A stretch of 64,000 nucleotides of DNA from an uncultured Candidatus Pelagibacter sp. (GCA_913030805.1 CAJWDL010000001.1:1-64000); one strand, 5' to 3'. Shown: positions 53,324 to 62,114, counted from the stretch's first letter. Notes: generated by a model from the letters alone, not told the origin. A program made the numbers and translations.

Positions 53324-54392
53324 TTTTCCTAAATCTGTTTACTTAAAATATAGAGAAAAAATTAACAAAACAATTTTAAAAGTTTTAAATAGTGGAAATT
53401 ATATAAAATCTAAAGAGCTTAACAAATTTGAAAAAAATTTTGCACAATACATCAAAACTAAATTTGCTGTAGGAGTCGGTAATGCCACCGATGCTATTTT
53501 TGTAGCACTAAAAGCACTTAATGTTGGTTATGGCGATGAAGTAATTACAGTATCACATACGGCCACCGGGACTGCTATGGGTATATTAAACACAGGTGCC
53601 AAACCTGTATTTTGTGATATAAGTGAAAGAGATTTTAATATTGATATTTCTTTCATTTCAAAAAAAATTACAAAAAAAACAAAAGCTATAGTCGTTGTTC
53701 ATTTATACGGCCAATCTTGTGAAATGAAAAATCTTTTGTATCTAGCTAAAAAAAAAGGTCTACCAATCATCGAAGATTGTTCCCAATCAACAGGGGGAAA
53801 ATATAAGAAAAGTTATTTAGGTTCCCTCGGAACGTTTGGATGCTTTAGTTTTTTTCCAACAAAAAATCTTTCATGCATCGGAGATGGCGGAATGATTACA
53901 ACCAATGATTCCTTTTATTATAAAAAAATTAATTATTTACGGGAATATGGATGGGACAAAAACAGAAATGCACAATTAATTGGAATAAACTCCAGACTTG
54001 ATGAAATTCAAGCAGCTATTTTAAATGTAAAACTAAAATACTTGAACAAAGATAATAAAGAAAGAAGATCAATGGCAAAATATTACAACAAAAATATTAA
54101 TAACTATAAAATTATTAAACCCTTAGAAAATCCCAACTGTTATCATGTATATCATTTGTACGTAATTAGAAGCAAGAATAGGGATAAACTAATTTATGAA
54201 TTAAGAAAAAAAGAAATATTTGCCGGCATTCATTATAGTAAAGCGGTTCATCAACAGCAATTATTTTACGGCAATAAAAATTATCTCCCTATCACAGATA
54301 AAATTTCAAAGGAAGTGTTATCATTACCGATTTATTCTGGTTTAAGAAAAAAATCTTTAAAAAAAGTTATTGATGTAATAAATAATTTTTAA
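53310..54392 (+). CDS. DegT/DnrJ/EryC1/StrS-family sugar aminotransferase
   Basis: A 360-residue PLP enzyme of fold type I. The PLP-binding lysine is K185 in SFFPTKNLSCIGDGG; NATDAIFVAL near 58-67 binds the phosphate; the EDCSQSTGGKY segment near 155-165 holds the ring-contact Asp. The intact lysine contrasts with the ColD-like enzyme at 26321. It should transfer an amino group to a keto sugar nucleotide, probably the 3-keto product of the FdtA-like enzyme (45416), making an FdtB/QdtB-type step. It overlaps the C-methyltransferase upstream by 14 bases. Confidence 0.9.
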   Translation: MIHFNFPKSVYLKYREKINKTILKVLNSGNYIKSKELNKFEKNFAQYIKTKFAVGVGNATDAIFVALKALNVGYGDEVITVSHTATGTAMGILNTGAKPVFCDISERDFNIDISFISKKITKKTKAIVVVHLYGQSCEMKNLLYLAKKKGLPIIEDCSQSTGGKYKKSYLGSLGTFGCFSFFPTKNLSCIGDGGMITTNDSFYYKKINYLREYGWDKNRNAQLIGINSRLDEIQAAILNVKLKYLNKDNKERRSMAKYYNKNINNYKIIKPLENPNCYHVYHLYVIRSKNRDKLIYELRKKEIFAGIHYSKAVHQQQLFYGNKNYLPITDKISKEVLSLPIYSGLRKKSLKKVIDVINNF

Positions 54393-54447
54393 TTTTAAAA
54401 AAAATTTTTGTTTATTGAGCAATTATTAGATTATAAATATAAATTAT

Positions 54448-55386
54448 ATGAAAAGAATTATTATAACGGGTGGGACTGGACATATAGGTTCATATCTCAT
54501 AAGAAATTTGCACATATTGTTGCCAAATATAAAAATATATATTTTAGATAATATGTCTACCAACAGGTATTGTTCACTTTTTTCACTTCCTGAAGAAGGC
54601 AATTATAAATTTTTACATCTTGATTTAACCAAATGTTCTATTGCAGATATTCCTGATTCAGATTTAACAATACATCTTGCTGCTAAAACAGATGCTTCGC
54701 AAAGCGCAAAATTTAAAAATGAATTTTATTCAAATAATCTTAATTCAACAAAAAAAATTATTGAATATGTAAATAATAATAATTCAAAATTATTATTTGC
54801 TTCATCTACAAGTGTTTATGGTTCCCAGTCTAATCTTGTCGATGAGAATTGTGATGAAAGTGAATTAAAACCTCAAAGCCCCTATGCAGATGTTAAACTT
54901 GAAGAAGAAAAATTAATTAAAACTGTCTTTAACAAAATTAAAAAAAAATATTTAATTTTAAGACTTGGAACAATTTATGGTTTTGCTCCCGGAATAAGAT
55001 TTCATACAGCTGTTAACAAATTTTGTTATCAGGCATCTATTGGTAAACCATTAACTATATGGAAAACGGCATACGAACAAAAAAGACCCTATCTAGGACT
55101 ATCTGATTTAAATTTGGCAATATGCCATATTGCAAAACATAATTTAATTAATAATGAAACGTTTAATCTGGTATCTCATAATATGAAAGTTAGAGAAATT
55201 ATTGAAATAATAAAACAAAAACTAGAAGTTATAATAGAATTTGTGGAACATGAAATTATGAACCAACTTTCATTTGAGGTTTCAAATAAAAAATTTTTGA
55301 ATACTAATTTTAAATTTAATTCAGATATAAAAAATGAAATTTCTAAGACATTAGAAAAGTTACGACATTTAAAACATGAAATGTAA
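54448..55386 (+). CDS. NAD-dependent epimerase/dehydratase-family SDR
   Basis: A 312-residue extended SDR related to UDP-glucose 4-epimerases. The Gly-rich motif is ITGGTGHIGSYL at residues 6-17, HLAAKTDASQSA is the cofactor loop, the active-site strand is FASSTSVYGSQ, and catalytic YxxxK is in SPYADVKLEEE. LRLGTIYGFAPGIRF is the substrate-binding region. Its 3' end overlaps the second C-methyltransferase gene by 11 bases. Which sugar nucleotide it acts on is not clear; reducing or epimerising the C-methylated 4-keto product is a fair inference. Confidence 0.83.
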   Translation: MKRIIITGGTGHIGSYLIRNLHILLPNIKIYILDNMSTNRYCSLFSLPEEGNYKFLHLDLTKCSIADIPDSDLTIHLAAKTDASQSAKFKNEFYSNNLNSTKKIIEYVNNNNSKLLFASSTSVYGSQSNLVDENCDESELKPQSPYADVKLEEEKLIKTVFNKIKKKYLILRLGTIYGFAPGIRFHTAVNKFCYQASIGKPLTIWKTAYEQKRPYLGLSDLNLAICHIAKHNLINNETFNLVSHNMKVREIIEIIKQKLEVIIEFVEHEIMNQLSFEVSNKKFLNTNFKFNSDIKNEISKTLEKLRHLKHEM

Positions 55387-56575
55387 GGTTACAAATCAGA
55401 TTATTAAACCTTTCATGTCATTTGGAAAAATGCCTTTGGCTAATGGTTTTTTAAAAAAAGAAGATTTTGATAAAGAATTTTTCTTTAATTTAGAGGTGGG
55501 ATTTTCAGAAGAACTATCTTTGTTTCAACTTAATGAATTTCCAAATCCAGCAAAAATGTTTAATGAAAATTATCCTTTTTTTTCAGGAAGCTCCGAATAT
55601 ATGAAAAAACATTTTGTTAATTATTTTAATTGGATAGCAAAAAATTATTTGAATGGTAAATCTAACATAATAGAGATTGGATCAAATGATGGAACCATGT
55701 TGCAAAACTTTAAGAATGAAGGTTTCGATTATATTGGCTTTGAACCTTCCAAGGGTGTTGCTAAAAAAGCAAAAAAAAATAATATTAATACCTTAGTTGA
55801 ATTTTTTTGTTATAAAAATGTAAATTTGTTAAGTAAATATAGGCACAACACTGACGTTATTTGTGCGGCAAATGTAATTTGCCACATACCAGATCTAACA
55901 GATCTTATAAAATCAGTAGATTTATTGTTAACGTTGAAAGGAGTATTTATTTTTGAAGAACCGTACCTGGGTTCAATGTTTGATAAAATTTCTTACGATC
56001 AAATTTATGATGAACATATATATATGTTTTCAGTTAGCTCAGTGCAGAAAATATTTAGTAGATTTGATATGGAATTGATAGAAGCCCATCCTCAAGAAAC
56101 GCACGGTGGTTCAATGAGGTATGTTGTTGCCAGGAAAAATCAAAGAGATATTAATGATAATTTGAAAAATATTATTCAATATGAAAAAAAGGAAGATATA
56201 GACAATCTTAGTTCTTGTTTAAAATTTAAAAAAAATTGTGAATTATCAAAAAAAAAAATTGTTGACCTGTTAAATAAGTATAAAAATCAAAATAAAAAGA
56301 TATGTGGTTATGCCGCAACTTCCAAAAGCACTACTGTTTTAAATTACTGCCAAATTGGTTTAAATTTTATTGATTGCATCTATGATACTACGAAAGAAAA
56401 AATTGGAAAATTTTCTCCAGGCGCACATATTCCAATTATATCAGCTAAAAATTTTACAATAGACAAGCCAGATGTTTCATACTTATTTGCGTGGAACCAT
56501 AAAAAAGAAATTTTCAAAAAAGAAAAAAATTTTTTATCTAAAGGAGGAACATGGATTTCGCATGTTAATATTTAA
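55376..56575 (+). CDS. nucleotide-sugar C-methyltransferase paralogue lacking zinc cysteines
   Basis: A 399-residue homologue of the enzyme at 52082: MSFGKMPLANGFLKKEDFD, IEIGSNDGTMLQNF, ANVICHIPDL, QIYDEHIYMFS and GYAATSKSTTVLNY match block by block. The catalytic His, Tyr, Glu and His positions are kept. The N-terminal zinc site is not: the first CxxC reads CKVT and the second reads SEEL, so three of four cysteines are gone. It therefore folds without zinc or has lost that subdomain's role. The two copies probably arose by duplication and now act on different sugars. It overlaps the SDR upstream by 11 bases. Confidence 0.85.
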   Translation: MKCKVTNQIIKPFMSFGKMPLANGFLKKEDFDKEFFFNLEVGFSEELSLFQLNEFPNPAKMFNENYPFFSGSSEYMKKHFVNYFNWIAKNYLNGKSNIIEIGSNDGTMLQNFKNEGFDYIGFEPSKGVAKKAKKNNINTLVEFFCYKNVNLLSKYRHNTDVICAANVICHIPDLTDLIKSVDLLLTLKGVFIFEEPYLGSMFDKISYDQIYDEHIYMFSVSSVQKIFSRFDMELIEAHPQETHGGSMRYVVARKNQRDINDNLKNIIQYEKKEDIDNLSSCLKFKKNCELSKKKIVDLLNKYKNQNKKICGYAATSKSTTVLNYCQIGLNFIDCIYDTTKEKIGKFSPGAHIPIISAKNFTIDKPDVSYLFAWNHKKEIFKKEKNFLSKGGTWISHVNI

Positions 56576-56584
56576 CTATTAATT

Positions 56585-56638
56585 ATGAAAAAAAGAATTT
56601 TAGTTACAAGTGGTACAGGAAGATTTGGAATTTTTTAA
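56585..56638 (+). pseudogene. 17-codon 5' stub of an RmlD-like SDR gene
   Basis: The frame encodes KKRILVTSGTGRFGIF after the initial Met and then stops. The first 15 residues equal the N terminus of the SDR at 43225-43941 (KKRILVTGGTGRFG) except for one Gly-to-Ser change in the cofactor motif. Identity also reaches a few bases upstream of the ATG (TTAATTATG). The stub is in the opposite orientation to the full gene and lies 26 bases from initiator tRNA, at the right edge of the second island. It is a leftover of recombination or gene loss. Confidence 0.8.
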
Positions 56639-56663
56639 AATGTAGGATTATTGGCTCTGTGAT

Positions 56664-56740
<77 letters not shown>

Positions 56741-56746
56741 ATAAAT

Positions 56747-56941
56747 TTAAATTCTATTCATTATTTTTCGGATTTTTTTTACCCTTTTAATATTTTCCTG
56801 CTTAATTCTTTTCTTCTTTTCCGACGGTTTTTCATAAGTATCTTTTAATTTTATAATTTTGAAAAAACCGTCTTTTTGAAGCTTTCTTTTTAAGACTCTC
56901 AAAGCTTGTTCAATATTATTATCCTTAACTTCGATTTTAAT
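56747..56941 (-). CDS. rpsU: 30S ribosomal protein S21, probable ATT start
   Basis: S21 family: IEVKDNNIEQALRVLKRKLQKDG followed by the conserved YEKPSEKKKR and a basic tail; S21 sits near the mRNA exit of the 30S platform. The longest frame begins with TTG at 56953, but that codon overlaps the Shine-Dalgarno sequence itself (TTGGAGG). Family alignment (usual start M-x-V-x-V-R-D-N-N) places the first residue at the ATT codon 56941-56939, five bases after GGAGG. No ATG or GTG with proper spacing exists except GTA/GTT codons. I therefore take ATT as start, giving 64 residues. The tRNA-fMet is 6 bases downstream. Confidence 0.9.
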   Translation of the reverse strand: MKIEVKDNNIEQALRVLKRKLQKDGFFKIIKLKDTYEKPSEKKKRIKQENIKRVKKIRKIMNRI

Positions 56942-57061
56942 AACTACCTCCAAAAGTTGATTTCATTAACACTTTTAATTTTTTTTGTCCACAAAAATTC
57001 TTCAAGTGTATCATTGCAAAATTTAATACTATTCCAATGAAATTTATTGATCATCATAATC

Positions 57062-57634
57062 TTAACTAGAATCTATTTTTTCTTTTTCAATTTTCTCTTT
57101 TTCTCTTTTAATTTTTTTTTTTGCTTTTTCCAGAGCATTTTCCAAATCAAGTTGTGAACAAAGATTTATAGCAATAGGATCTTTGGGAGACAAATTGTTA
57201 AAGTTCCAATAAGTTCTTTTTTTTATAGATACGACCGTGTTTTTGGTTGTTCCAATTAGTCTAGCAATTTGTGCATCTAATAACTCTGGATATTTTTTAA
57301 TTAACCACATAATCGCATCAGGTCTATCCTGTCTTTTCGAAAGAGGGGTATATTTAGGTTTTTTTCTTTCCTTTGTTGATATATTGAGCTCTTTTTTTAA
57401 AAGTTGTAACGATCTGTGCACGTCTTTTGATGAATGCTCAATTTCTTCTCTAGTGAGTTGGCCGGCTATAATAGGATTATAAGCTTTAATTCCTTTAGCT
57501 ACTTCTCCATCTGCAATGCCTTGAACTTCTACTTCGTGTAAATTACAAAAATCAGCAATTTGTTTAAACGACAGCGAAGTATTTTCAACTAACCATACGG
57601 CCGTAGCTTTCGGCATTAATGGAATGTCTTTCAT
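57062..57634 (-). CDS. trcR: TrcR-type cell-cycle regulator (DUF1013)
   Basis: A 190-residue protein of the DUF1013 family, which is nearly restricted to alphaproteobacteria and named TrcR in genome annotation. Seen: [24 protein letters not shown] at residues 7-30, [20 protein letters not shown], and a second helix-turn-helix-like stretch [31 protein letters not shown] near 103-133. A lysine/glutamate-rich coiled tail ends the protein. A role in transcription control is known only by family name. It overlaps rpmE by four bases (ATGA), so the two are co-translated. Confidence 0.9.
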   Translation of the reverse strand: MKDIPLMPKATAVWLVENTSLSFKQIADFCNLHEVEVQGIADGEVAKGIKAYNPIIAGQLTREEIEHSSKDVHRSLQLLKKELNISTKERKKPKYTPLSKRQDRPDAIMWLIKKYPELLDAQIARLIGTTKNTVVSIKKRTYWNFNNLSPKDPIAINLCSQLDLENALEKAKKKIKREKEKIEKEKIDSS

Positions 57635-57858
57635 TTGAGAAATGATTTAAAGTTTTGAAATTTTTTATTGAATTTACTTACTCTACCCTTATCCAGAATT
57701 TTTTGCCTTCCACCAATCCATGCAGAATGAGATTTTGGATCTATGTCTAATTTGAGTATATCCCCTTCTTTACCCCAAGTTGATTTTGTTTCGAACTGAT
57801 TTCCATCAGTCATTTCAACTTTAATCTTGTGATAATCGGGATGTATTTTTTTTTTCAT
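57631..57858 (-). CDS. rpmE: 50S ribosomal protein L31
   Basis: A 75-residue L31. It has [19 protein letters not shown] at the N terminus and [25 protein letters not shown] near 42-66, the strongly conserved C-terminal part. The zinc cysteines of the C-plus form are absent, as in many alphaproteobacteria. L31 bridges the large subunit and the 30S head. Its stop overlaps the start of trcR. The gene begins 57 bases after the suhB stop, on the same strand. Confidence 0.95.
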   Translation of the reverse strand: MKKKIHPDYHKIKVEMTDGNQFETKSTWGKEGDILKLDIDPKSHSAWIGGRQKILDKGRVSKFNKKFQNFKSFLK

Positions 57859-57914
57859 GATTTTATTGAGTTTTATAGCAAAAGATTTGAATTAAACAAA
57901 TAAAACTTACAATT

Positions 57915-58706
57915 TTAACTGTTTATTAAATTAATTAAATCCTTATTTATAAAGGAATTTGTAACTAGGATATTTTTTTTATTTATATAATCTGAATTTC
58001 CAGAATAGTCAGTTATGAAACCGCCAGCTTCTTTTACAATTATTACTCCAGCTGCAATATCCCAGTAATTTAAATTTCTTTGAAAAAAACCGTCAGCTCT
58101 TCCAGCGGCCACATAAGCAACGTCAAGTGCTGCACTTCCCATTTTTCTTATAGGTGAAGGTAAAAATCTTGAAATTTTTTTATATTCATCCAAAGCTAAT
58201 TCCCTTTCATTAGATTTAAAAATAGGTCCTCCTGTAAATATCATGCAATCTTTTAATTTTTTTCTGCTAGATACTCTTATTCTTTGATTATTTACATAAG
58301 CTCCCTTTTCTTTTTCCGCTAAAAACATTTCATTTTTTATGGGATCATAAATTACACCACATATTATTTCATTTTTTTTTTCTAAAGCCAAAGATATTGC
58401 AAAGTGTGGAATACCATGTAAAAAATTTAATGTTCCATCGATAGGATCAATAATCCATCTATATTCAGAATTTTCAGATTTAATTTCCCCTATTTCTTCA
58501 CTGAGAATGGAATAATTTGATCTTGATTTTTTTAATTCGCTAATTAAAGTTTTTTCAACTTTTTTATCAGCACTGGATACAAAATCCGAGGGTCCTTTAA
58601 TCGAAACCTGTAATTTTTCAATTTCTCCAAAATCTCTTATTAATGACTTAGAAGCTTTTTCACAAGCCATTATCATTACGTTTATGTTTGCAGAAATTGT
58701 TTTCAT
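57915..58706 (-). CDS. suhB: inositol-1-monophosphatase family protein (SuhB)
   Basis: A 263-residue lithium-sensitive phosphatase family member. The metal-binding motifs are EEIGE near 66-70, WIIDPIDGTLNFLHG near 84-98, and the C-terminal YWDIAAGVIIVKEAGG near 209-224. Length is normal. It removes phosphate from inositol phosphates or similar small molecules; SuhB also binds RNA polymerase/Nus factors in E. coli, which may not hold here. Its ATG overlaps the efp stop codon by one base (TAATG). Confidence 0.93.
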   Translation of the reverse strand: MKTISANINVMIMACEKASKSLIRDFGEIEKLQVSIKGPSDFVSSADKKVEKTLISELKKSRSNYSILSEEIGEIKSENSEYRWIIDPIDGTLNFLHGIPHFAISLALEKKNEIICGVIYDPIKNEMFLAEKEKGAYVNNQRIRVSSRKKLKDCMIFTGGPIFKSNERELALDEYKKISRFLPSPIRKMGSAALDVAYVAAGRADGFFQRNLNYWDIAAGVIIVKEAGGFITDYSGNSDYINKKNILVTNSFINKDLINLINS

Positions 58707-59269
58707 TATTTTATTTTCTTTATATATTCTAAGCTCCTGCTATCCACCGTAATTTCATCGCCATTTTCTATAAAAGGAGGTACTAGAATTTTAAGGTCGT
58801 TATTAATAATTGCAGGTTTATAGGAAGAAGAAACAGTTTGGCCTTTTAAGGATGCATCGGTGCTAATAACTTTATATTCTATTGAAATAGGTAATTCAAC
58901 AGACAGAAGATTATCTTCAAAAAAATTAATTATTACTTCTAAATTTTCTTTTAGTAGTTTTGTTTTTTCTCCAATTTTTTTTTTACTTATTGCAATTTGC
59001 TCAAAGGTTGTTTGATTCATAAAATGACAATCGTTATCGTCCTCAAAAAGAAAATTAAATTTTCTTTCTTCTAAAACTACTCTCTGGACGTTATCACTAG
59101 ATCGAAATCTTTCATTGCGTTTAGTATCTTTATTTATACTTTTTAACTCTACTTGGTTGAAGGCGCCACCTTTACCAGGCTTTACATGTTGAGTTTTTAT
59201 AACTTCCCATTGGTCATTGTCATGGTTTAAAATCATTCCAGGTTTTATTTCATTTCCTAATATTTTCAT
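58706..59269 (-). CDS. efp: translation elongation factor P
   Basis: A 187-residue EF-P of normal length with three beta-barrel domains. The modifiable lysine tip is K33 in HVKPGKGGAF, which enters the peptidyl-transferase centre to relieve polyproline stalling. The C-terminal domain has the conserved KGQTVSSSYKPAI and VPPFIENGDEITVDS segments. It lies 3 bases downstream of the thiE gene and overlaps suhB by one base, inside a long minus-strand core operon. Confidence 0.96.
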   Translation of the reverse strand: MKILGNEIKPGMILNHDNDQWEVIKTQHVKPGKGGAFNQVELKSINKDTKRNERFRSSDNVQRVVLEERKFNFLFEDDNDCHFMNQTTFEQIAISKKKIGEKTKLLKENLEVIINFFEDNLLSVELPISIEYKVISTDASLKGQTVSSSYKPAIINNDLKILVPPFIENGDEITVDSRSLEYIKKIK

Positions 59270-59272
59270 TTT

Positions 59273-59881
59273 TTATTTAAATTTTTTTATTGCAGAAACA
59301 GGATCTAATTTTTTATTATTCCAAATATAGTTTGAACAAGCTATAAAATCTGCCCCATTCGATAAAATTTTTTTATAGTTAGAATCATTAATTCCACCAA
59401 TTGCAACGGTCGGCATATTAATTTTTTTTTTAGCCCAATGCAATGTTGCTAAGTTGGCTTTAAAAGGTGATTTTTTTGTTGAAGATTTAAAAAACGATCC
59501 AAAAGCAATATAATTTGCTTTTATTCTTTTTGCTTTCAATGCTAAATTTTTGGAATTGTGACATGTTATTCCAATAATTTTATTTTTTCCTAAAATTTTT
59601 CTACTTTTTTTATAATTCATATCTTTTTGACCAATATGACATCCATCCGCACCAATTTTTTTAGCAATTAAAGGTTTATCATTAATTAAAAATTTAACTT
59701 TATTTTTTATAGCTATTTTTTTTATTTTTCTAGATATTTTTATAAGATTTTTGCTGGTTATTTTTTTAAGTCTTAGTTGAAAAAACTTAACCTTATTGGT
59801 TTTAAATACCATATCAAGTTCTCTATAAAATTTATTTCCCTTTATTTTTGTAGGCGATATTAAATAGATAAATTTTTTCAA
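59273..59881 (-). CDS. thiE: thiamine-phosphate synthase family protein
   Basis: A 202-residue TIM-barrel enzyme of the ThiE/TenI family, which joins hydroxymethylpyrimidine diphosphate to the thiazole phosphate. Seen: FFQLRLKK near 34-41 (metal/diphosphate side), FLINDKPLIAKKIGADGCHIGQKD near 63-86, ITCHNSKNLALKA, YIAFGSFFKSSTK and PTVAIGGINDSN near 156-167. The arginine/lysine-rich loops are kept, so activity is plausible, though the family also includes the non-synthase TenI. No TPP riboswitch precedes it; it sits 6 bases after the aldolase gene. Confidence 0.85.
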   Translation of the reverse strand: MKKFIYLISPTKIKGNKFYRELDMVFKTNKVKFFQLRLKKITSKNLIKISRKIKKIAIKNKVKFLINDKPLIAKKIGADGCHIGQKDMNYKKSRKILGKNKIIGITCHNSKNLALKAKRIKANYIAFGSFFKSSTKKSPFKANLATLHWAKKKINMPTVAIGGINDSNYKKILSNGADFIACSNYIWNNKKLDPVSAIKKFK

Positions 59882-59887
59882 TTTTAG

Positions 59888-60907
59888 CTAAGCTGATACA
59901 TGATTTTCTAGCTTGATATTCCATTTAGCCGTAGTGGAGAGGCCATTCATTTTGGATCTATGATTAAAAATTTTTTGTGTATTATTAGTATCATTAATAT
60001 TTTTTCCCCAATTTTTCAATGCGCTTTGCTGCAAAGCTCTTCCATAGGAAAAAGACATTAAAAAATTTGTGTCATTAATTTTATTTATTTCATTTAAATT
60101 TTGAGTGGCTTCAACTTCGGTCTGTCCTCCTGATAAAAAAGCAATTCCAGGAACTTCGCTAGGTACGTTTTCCTTTATACATTTGATTGTGATTTTTGCT
60201 ATTTCTAAAGAATTGCTTTTATTTTTTGATTTATCTCCAGACAATATCATATTGGGCTTTAATAGGGTTCCCTTAAGATTTATCTTGTGCAAGGCTAACT
60301 CTTTATAGCATTCCTTTAAAACTTTAGAGGTTATCTCGTAGCATTTATTAATATCGTGATCTCCATCCATTAGCACTTCTGGCTCAACTATAGGAACCAT
60401 TTTTGCCTCTTGCGCCAACGCGGCATATCTTGCTAGGGCGTGTGCATTGGATTTAATAGATAGTTCAGAAGGAAATTTATCAGAAATATTGTATACCGCT
60501 CTCCACTTTGTGAATCTCGCTCCTAATTTATAATATTCTGTCAATCTTTCTCTTAATCTGTCTAGTCCTTCAGTAATTTTTTCTTCGGATGAACCAGCTA
60601 ATTTTTTTGCACCAGTATCAACTTTGATACCGGGAACTGATCCAGAGTTTTCAATTAGCTCAGGAATAGTTTTTCCAGAAGAAGTTTTTTGTTTTATTGT
60701 TTCATCATATAGAATTACGCCGCCAATATAATTTTTCATTCCTTCTGAAGAAAACAAGGTCTCTCTAAATTTAAGTCTATTTTCAGCTGTTGATTCAACA
60801 TTCACGCTCGATAATCTTTTTGTCATAGTTCCGGTGCTTTCATCAGCTGCAAGTATGCCCCTGCCTTTTGCTATAATTTGTTTTGCAATTTTTTCTATTT
60901 CGCTCAT
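59888..60907 (-). CDS. class I fructose-bisphosphate aldolase
   Basis: A 339-residue class I (Schiff-base) aldolase, cleaving or forming fructose 1,6-bisphosphate. Seen: GRGILAADESTGTMTKRL near 14-31, KWRAVYNIS near 137-145, VPIVEPEVLMDGDHDI near 171-186, LLKPNMILSG with the Schiff-base lysine near 216, and SGGQTEVEATQNLNEIN near 260-276. It resembles the animal-type enzyme, common in SAR11 and other alphaproteobacteria. It lies 7 bases after pgk in a glycolytic/gluconeogenic operon tkt-gap-pgk-fba. Confidence 0.95.
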   Translation of the reverse strand: MSEIEKIAKQIIAKGRGILAADESTGTMTKRLSSVNVESTAENRLKFRETLFSSEGMKNYIGGVILYDETIKQKTSSGKTIPELIENSGSVPGIKVDTGAKKLAGSSEEKITEGLDRLRERLTEYYKLGARFTKWRAVYNISDKFPSELSIKSNAHALARYAALAQEAKMVPIVEPEVLMDGDHDINKCYEITSKVLKECYKELALHKINLKGTLLKPNMILSGDKSKNKSNSLEIAKITIKCIKENVPSEVPGIAFLSGGQTEVEATQNLNEINKINDTNFLMSFSYGRALQQSALKNWGKNINDTNNTQKIFNHRSKMNGLSTTAKWNIKLENHVSA

Positions 60908-60914
60908 GAATATA

Positions 60915-62108
60915 TTAATTAATTTCTAAAGCTTTTATACCAGGTAACATTTTTCCTTCAAGAAGTTCTAAAAAAGCCCCACCTGCAGTTGATAAGTAAG
61001 TAAATCCATCAGAACATTTAAATTTATTTATTGCTGCTACTGTGTCACCACCACCAGCAATAGAAATGAGAGATTTGGCTTTGGTATTATCAGATATTTT
61101 GTTTGCAATTTTTTTACTTCCTATAGAAAACTCATCAATTTCAAAATAACCAGCTGGGCCATTCCATAAAACCGTTTTTGATTTATCTATTACTTTAAAT
61201 ATATTTTGTAAGGTTTTTTCACCTATATCCAAAATTAAATCGTTATTATTGGTTTGATCTAAGTTTTTTAGAATGCCTTTTGAATTATGATTTCTTGATG
61301 TTATCACATCTTCAGGCAATACAAGATTGCAGTTATTTTTTTTAGATTCTTGAATTATATTTTCTATCAAGCTTTCTTGATTTTTTTCAAATATAGATTG
61401 TCCAATATTATAACCATTATATTTTAAAAAAGTATTTGCCATGGCACCAACAATGACGATGTTTTGCATTTTTCTTACAAGATTAATTAAAATACCTGAT
61501 TTAGTAGAAATTTTTGAACCCCCTACGATGCAAGTCGTGGGGTTTTTTGCATTGTCCGTTAACATTTTTATAGCACTTATTTCTTCCAATAGCTGTTTGC
61601 CGGCGAAGGAATCAATGTGTTTTGTTATTTCGCAAACAGAAGCATGAGCTCTATGAGAACATGGAAACGCTTCATTTATATATATATCGCCAATTTTTGA
61701 AAGTTCTTTAGCAAAAGACACTGAGTTTAATTCTTCTTCTTTATGAAAACGTATGTTTTCTAAGAGCATGATTTTTCCATTAGGAATTTTTTTTGAATTT
61801 TGAATTACTAATGAACCAATACTTTCATTTAAAAACATTACATCTTGATTAAGATAACTAGATAATTTTTTTGCAATTGGTTTTAGAGTTAATTCAGGAA
61901 CGATTTTTCCTTTGGGTCTTCCGAGATGTGCAATAATTATTATTTTTGCCTTTTTATTTATTAGAAATTTTATAGTTGGTAAAGCTTTTTCAATTCGAGA
62001 ATCCTCTGTTATGGTTCCATCATTTATTGGAACATTAAAATCAACTCTTAATAAGACTTTCTTTCCCTCAATATTTAGATTTTCATCTAATTTGTTTATT
62101 TTAACCAT
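60915..62108 (-). CDS. pgk: phosphoglycerate kinase
   Basis: A 397-residue monomeric kinase of normal length. Seen: VLLRVDFNVPI near 18-28, AHLGRPKG near 60-67, NIRFHKEEELN near 114-124, VGGSKISTKSG near 195-205, NGPAGYFE near 321-328, and the ATP-binding AGGGDTVAAINKF near 350-362. It interconverts 1,3-bisphosphoglycerate and 3-phosphoglycerate. It is 6 bases downstream of gap and co-transcribed with the neighbouring glycolytic genes. Confidence 0.97.
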   Translation of the reverse strand: MVKINKLDENLNIEGKKVLLRVDFNVPINDGTITEDSRIEKALPTIKFLINKKAKIIIIAHLGRPKGKIVPELTLKPIAKKLSSYLNQDVMFLNESIGSLVIQNSKKIPNGKIMLLENIRFHKEEELNSVSFAKELSKIGDIYINEAFPCSHRAHASVCEITKHIDSFAGKQLLEEISAIKMLTDNAKNPTTCIVGGSKISTKSGILINLVRKMQNIVIVGAMANTFLKYNGYNIGQSIFEKNQESLIENIIQESKKNNCNLVLPEDVITSRNHNSKGILKNLDQTNNNDLILDIGEKTLQNIFKVIDKSKTVLWNGPAGYFEIDEFSIGSKKIANKISDNTKAKSLISIAGGGDTVAAINKFKCSDGFTYLSTAGGAFLELLEGKMLPGIKALEIN

Positions 62109-62114
62109 TACGTA

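Larger units (their letters stand above)
41563..56638. other. second sugar-modification island (heptose/amino-sugar)
   Basis: Between pntB and initiator tRNA-Met lie 16 genes or gene relics. They include GmhA, HddA, the HddC-GmhB fusion, a Gmd-like SDR, RmlA, FdtA-like and DegT-type enzymes, two C-methyltransferases, four SDRs and an FAD enzyme. Two relics (47670 and 56585) are copies of genes in the same island, which shows that it has been rearranged. Only 3 kb of core genes separates it from the first island. Its unity as one transferred block is inferred. Confidence 0.7.

Noticed and set aside
59882-59887. A TPP riboswitch controlling thiE
   Set aside because: There are only 6 bases between the aldolase gene and thiE, so there is no room for a riboswitch.
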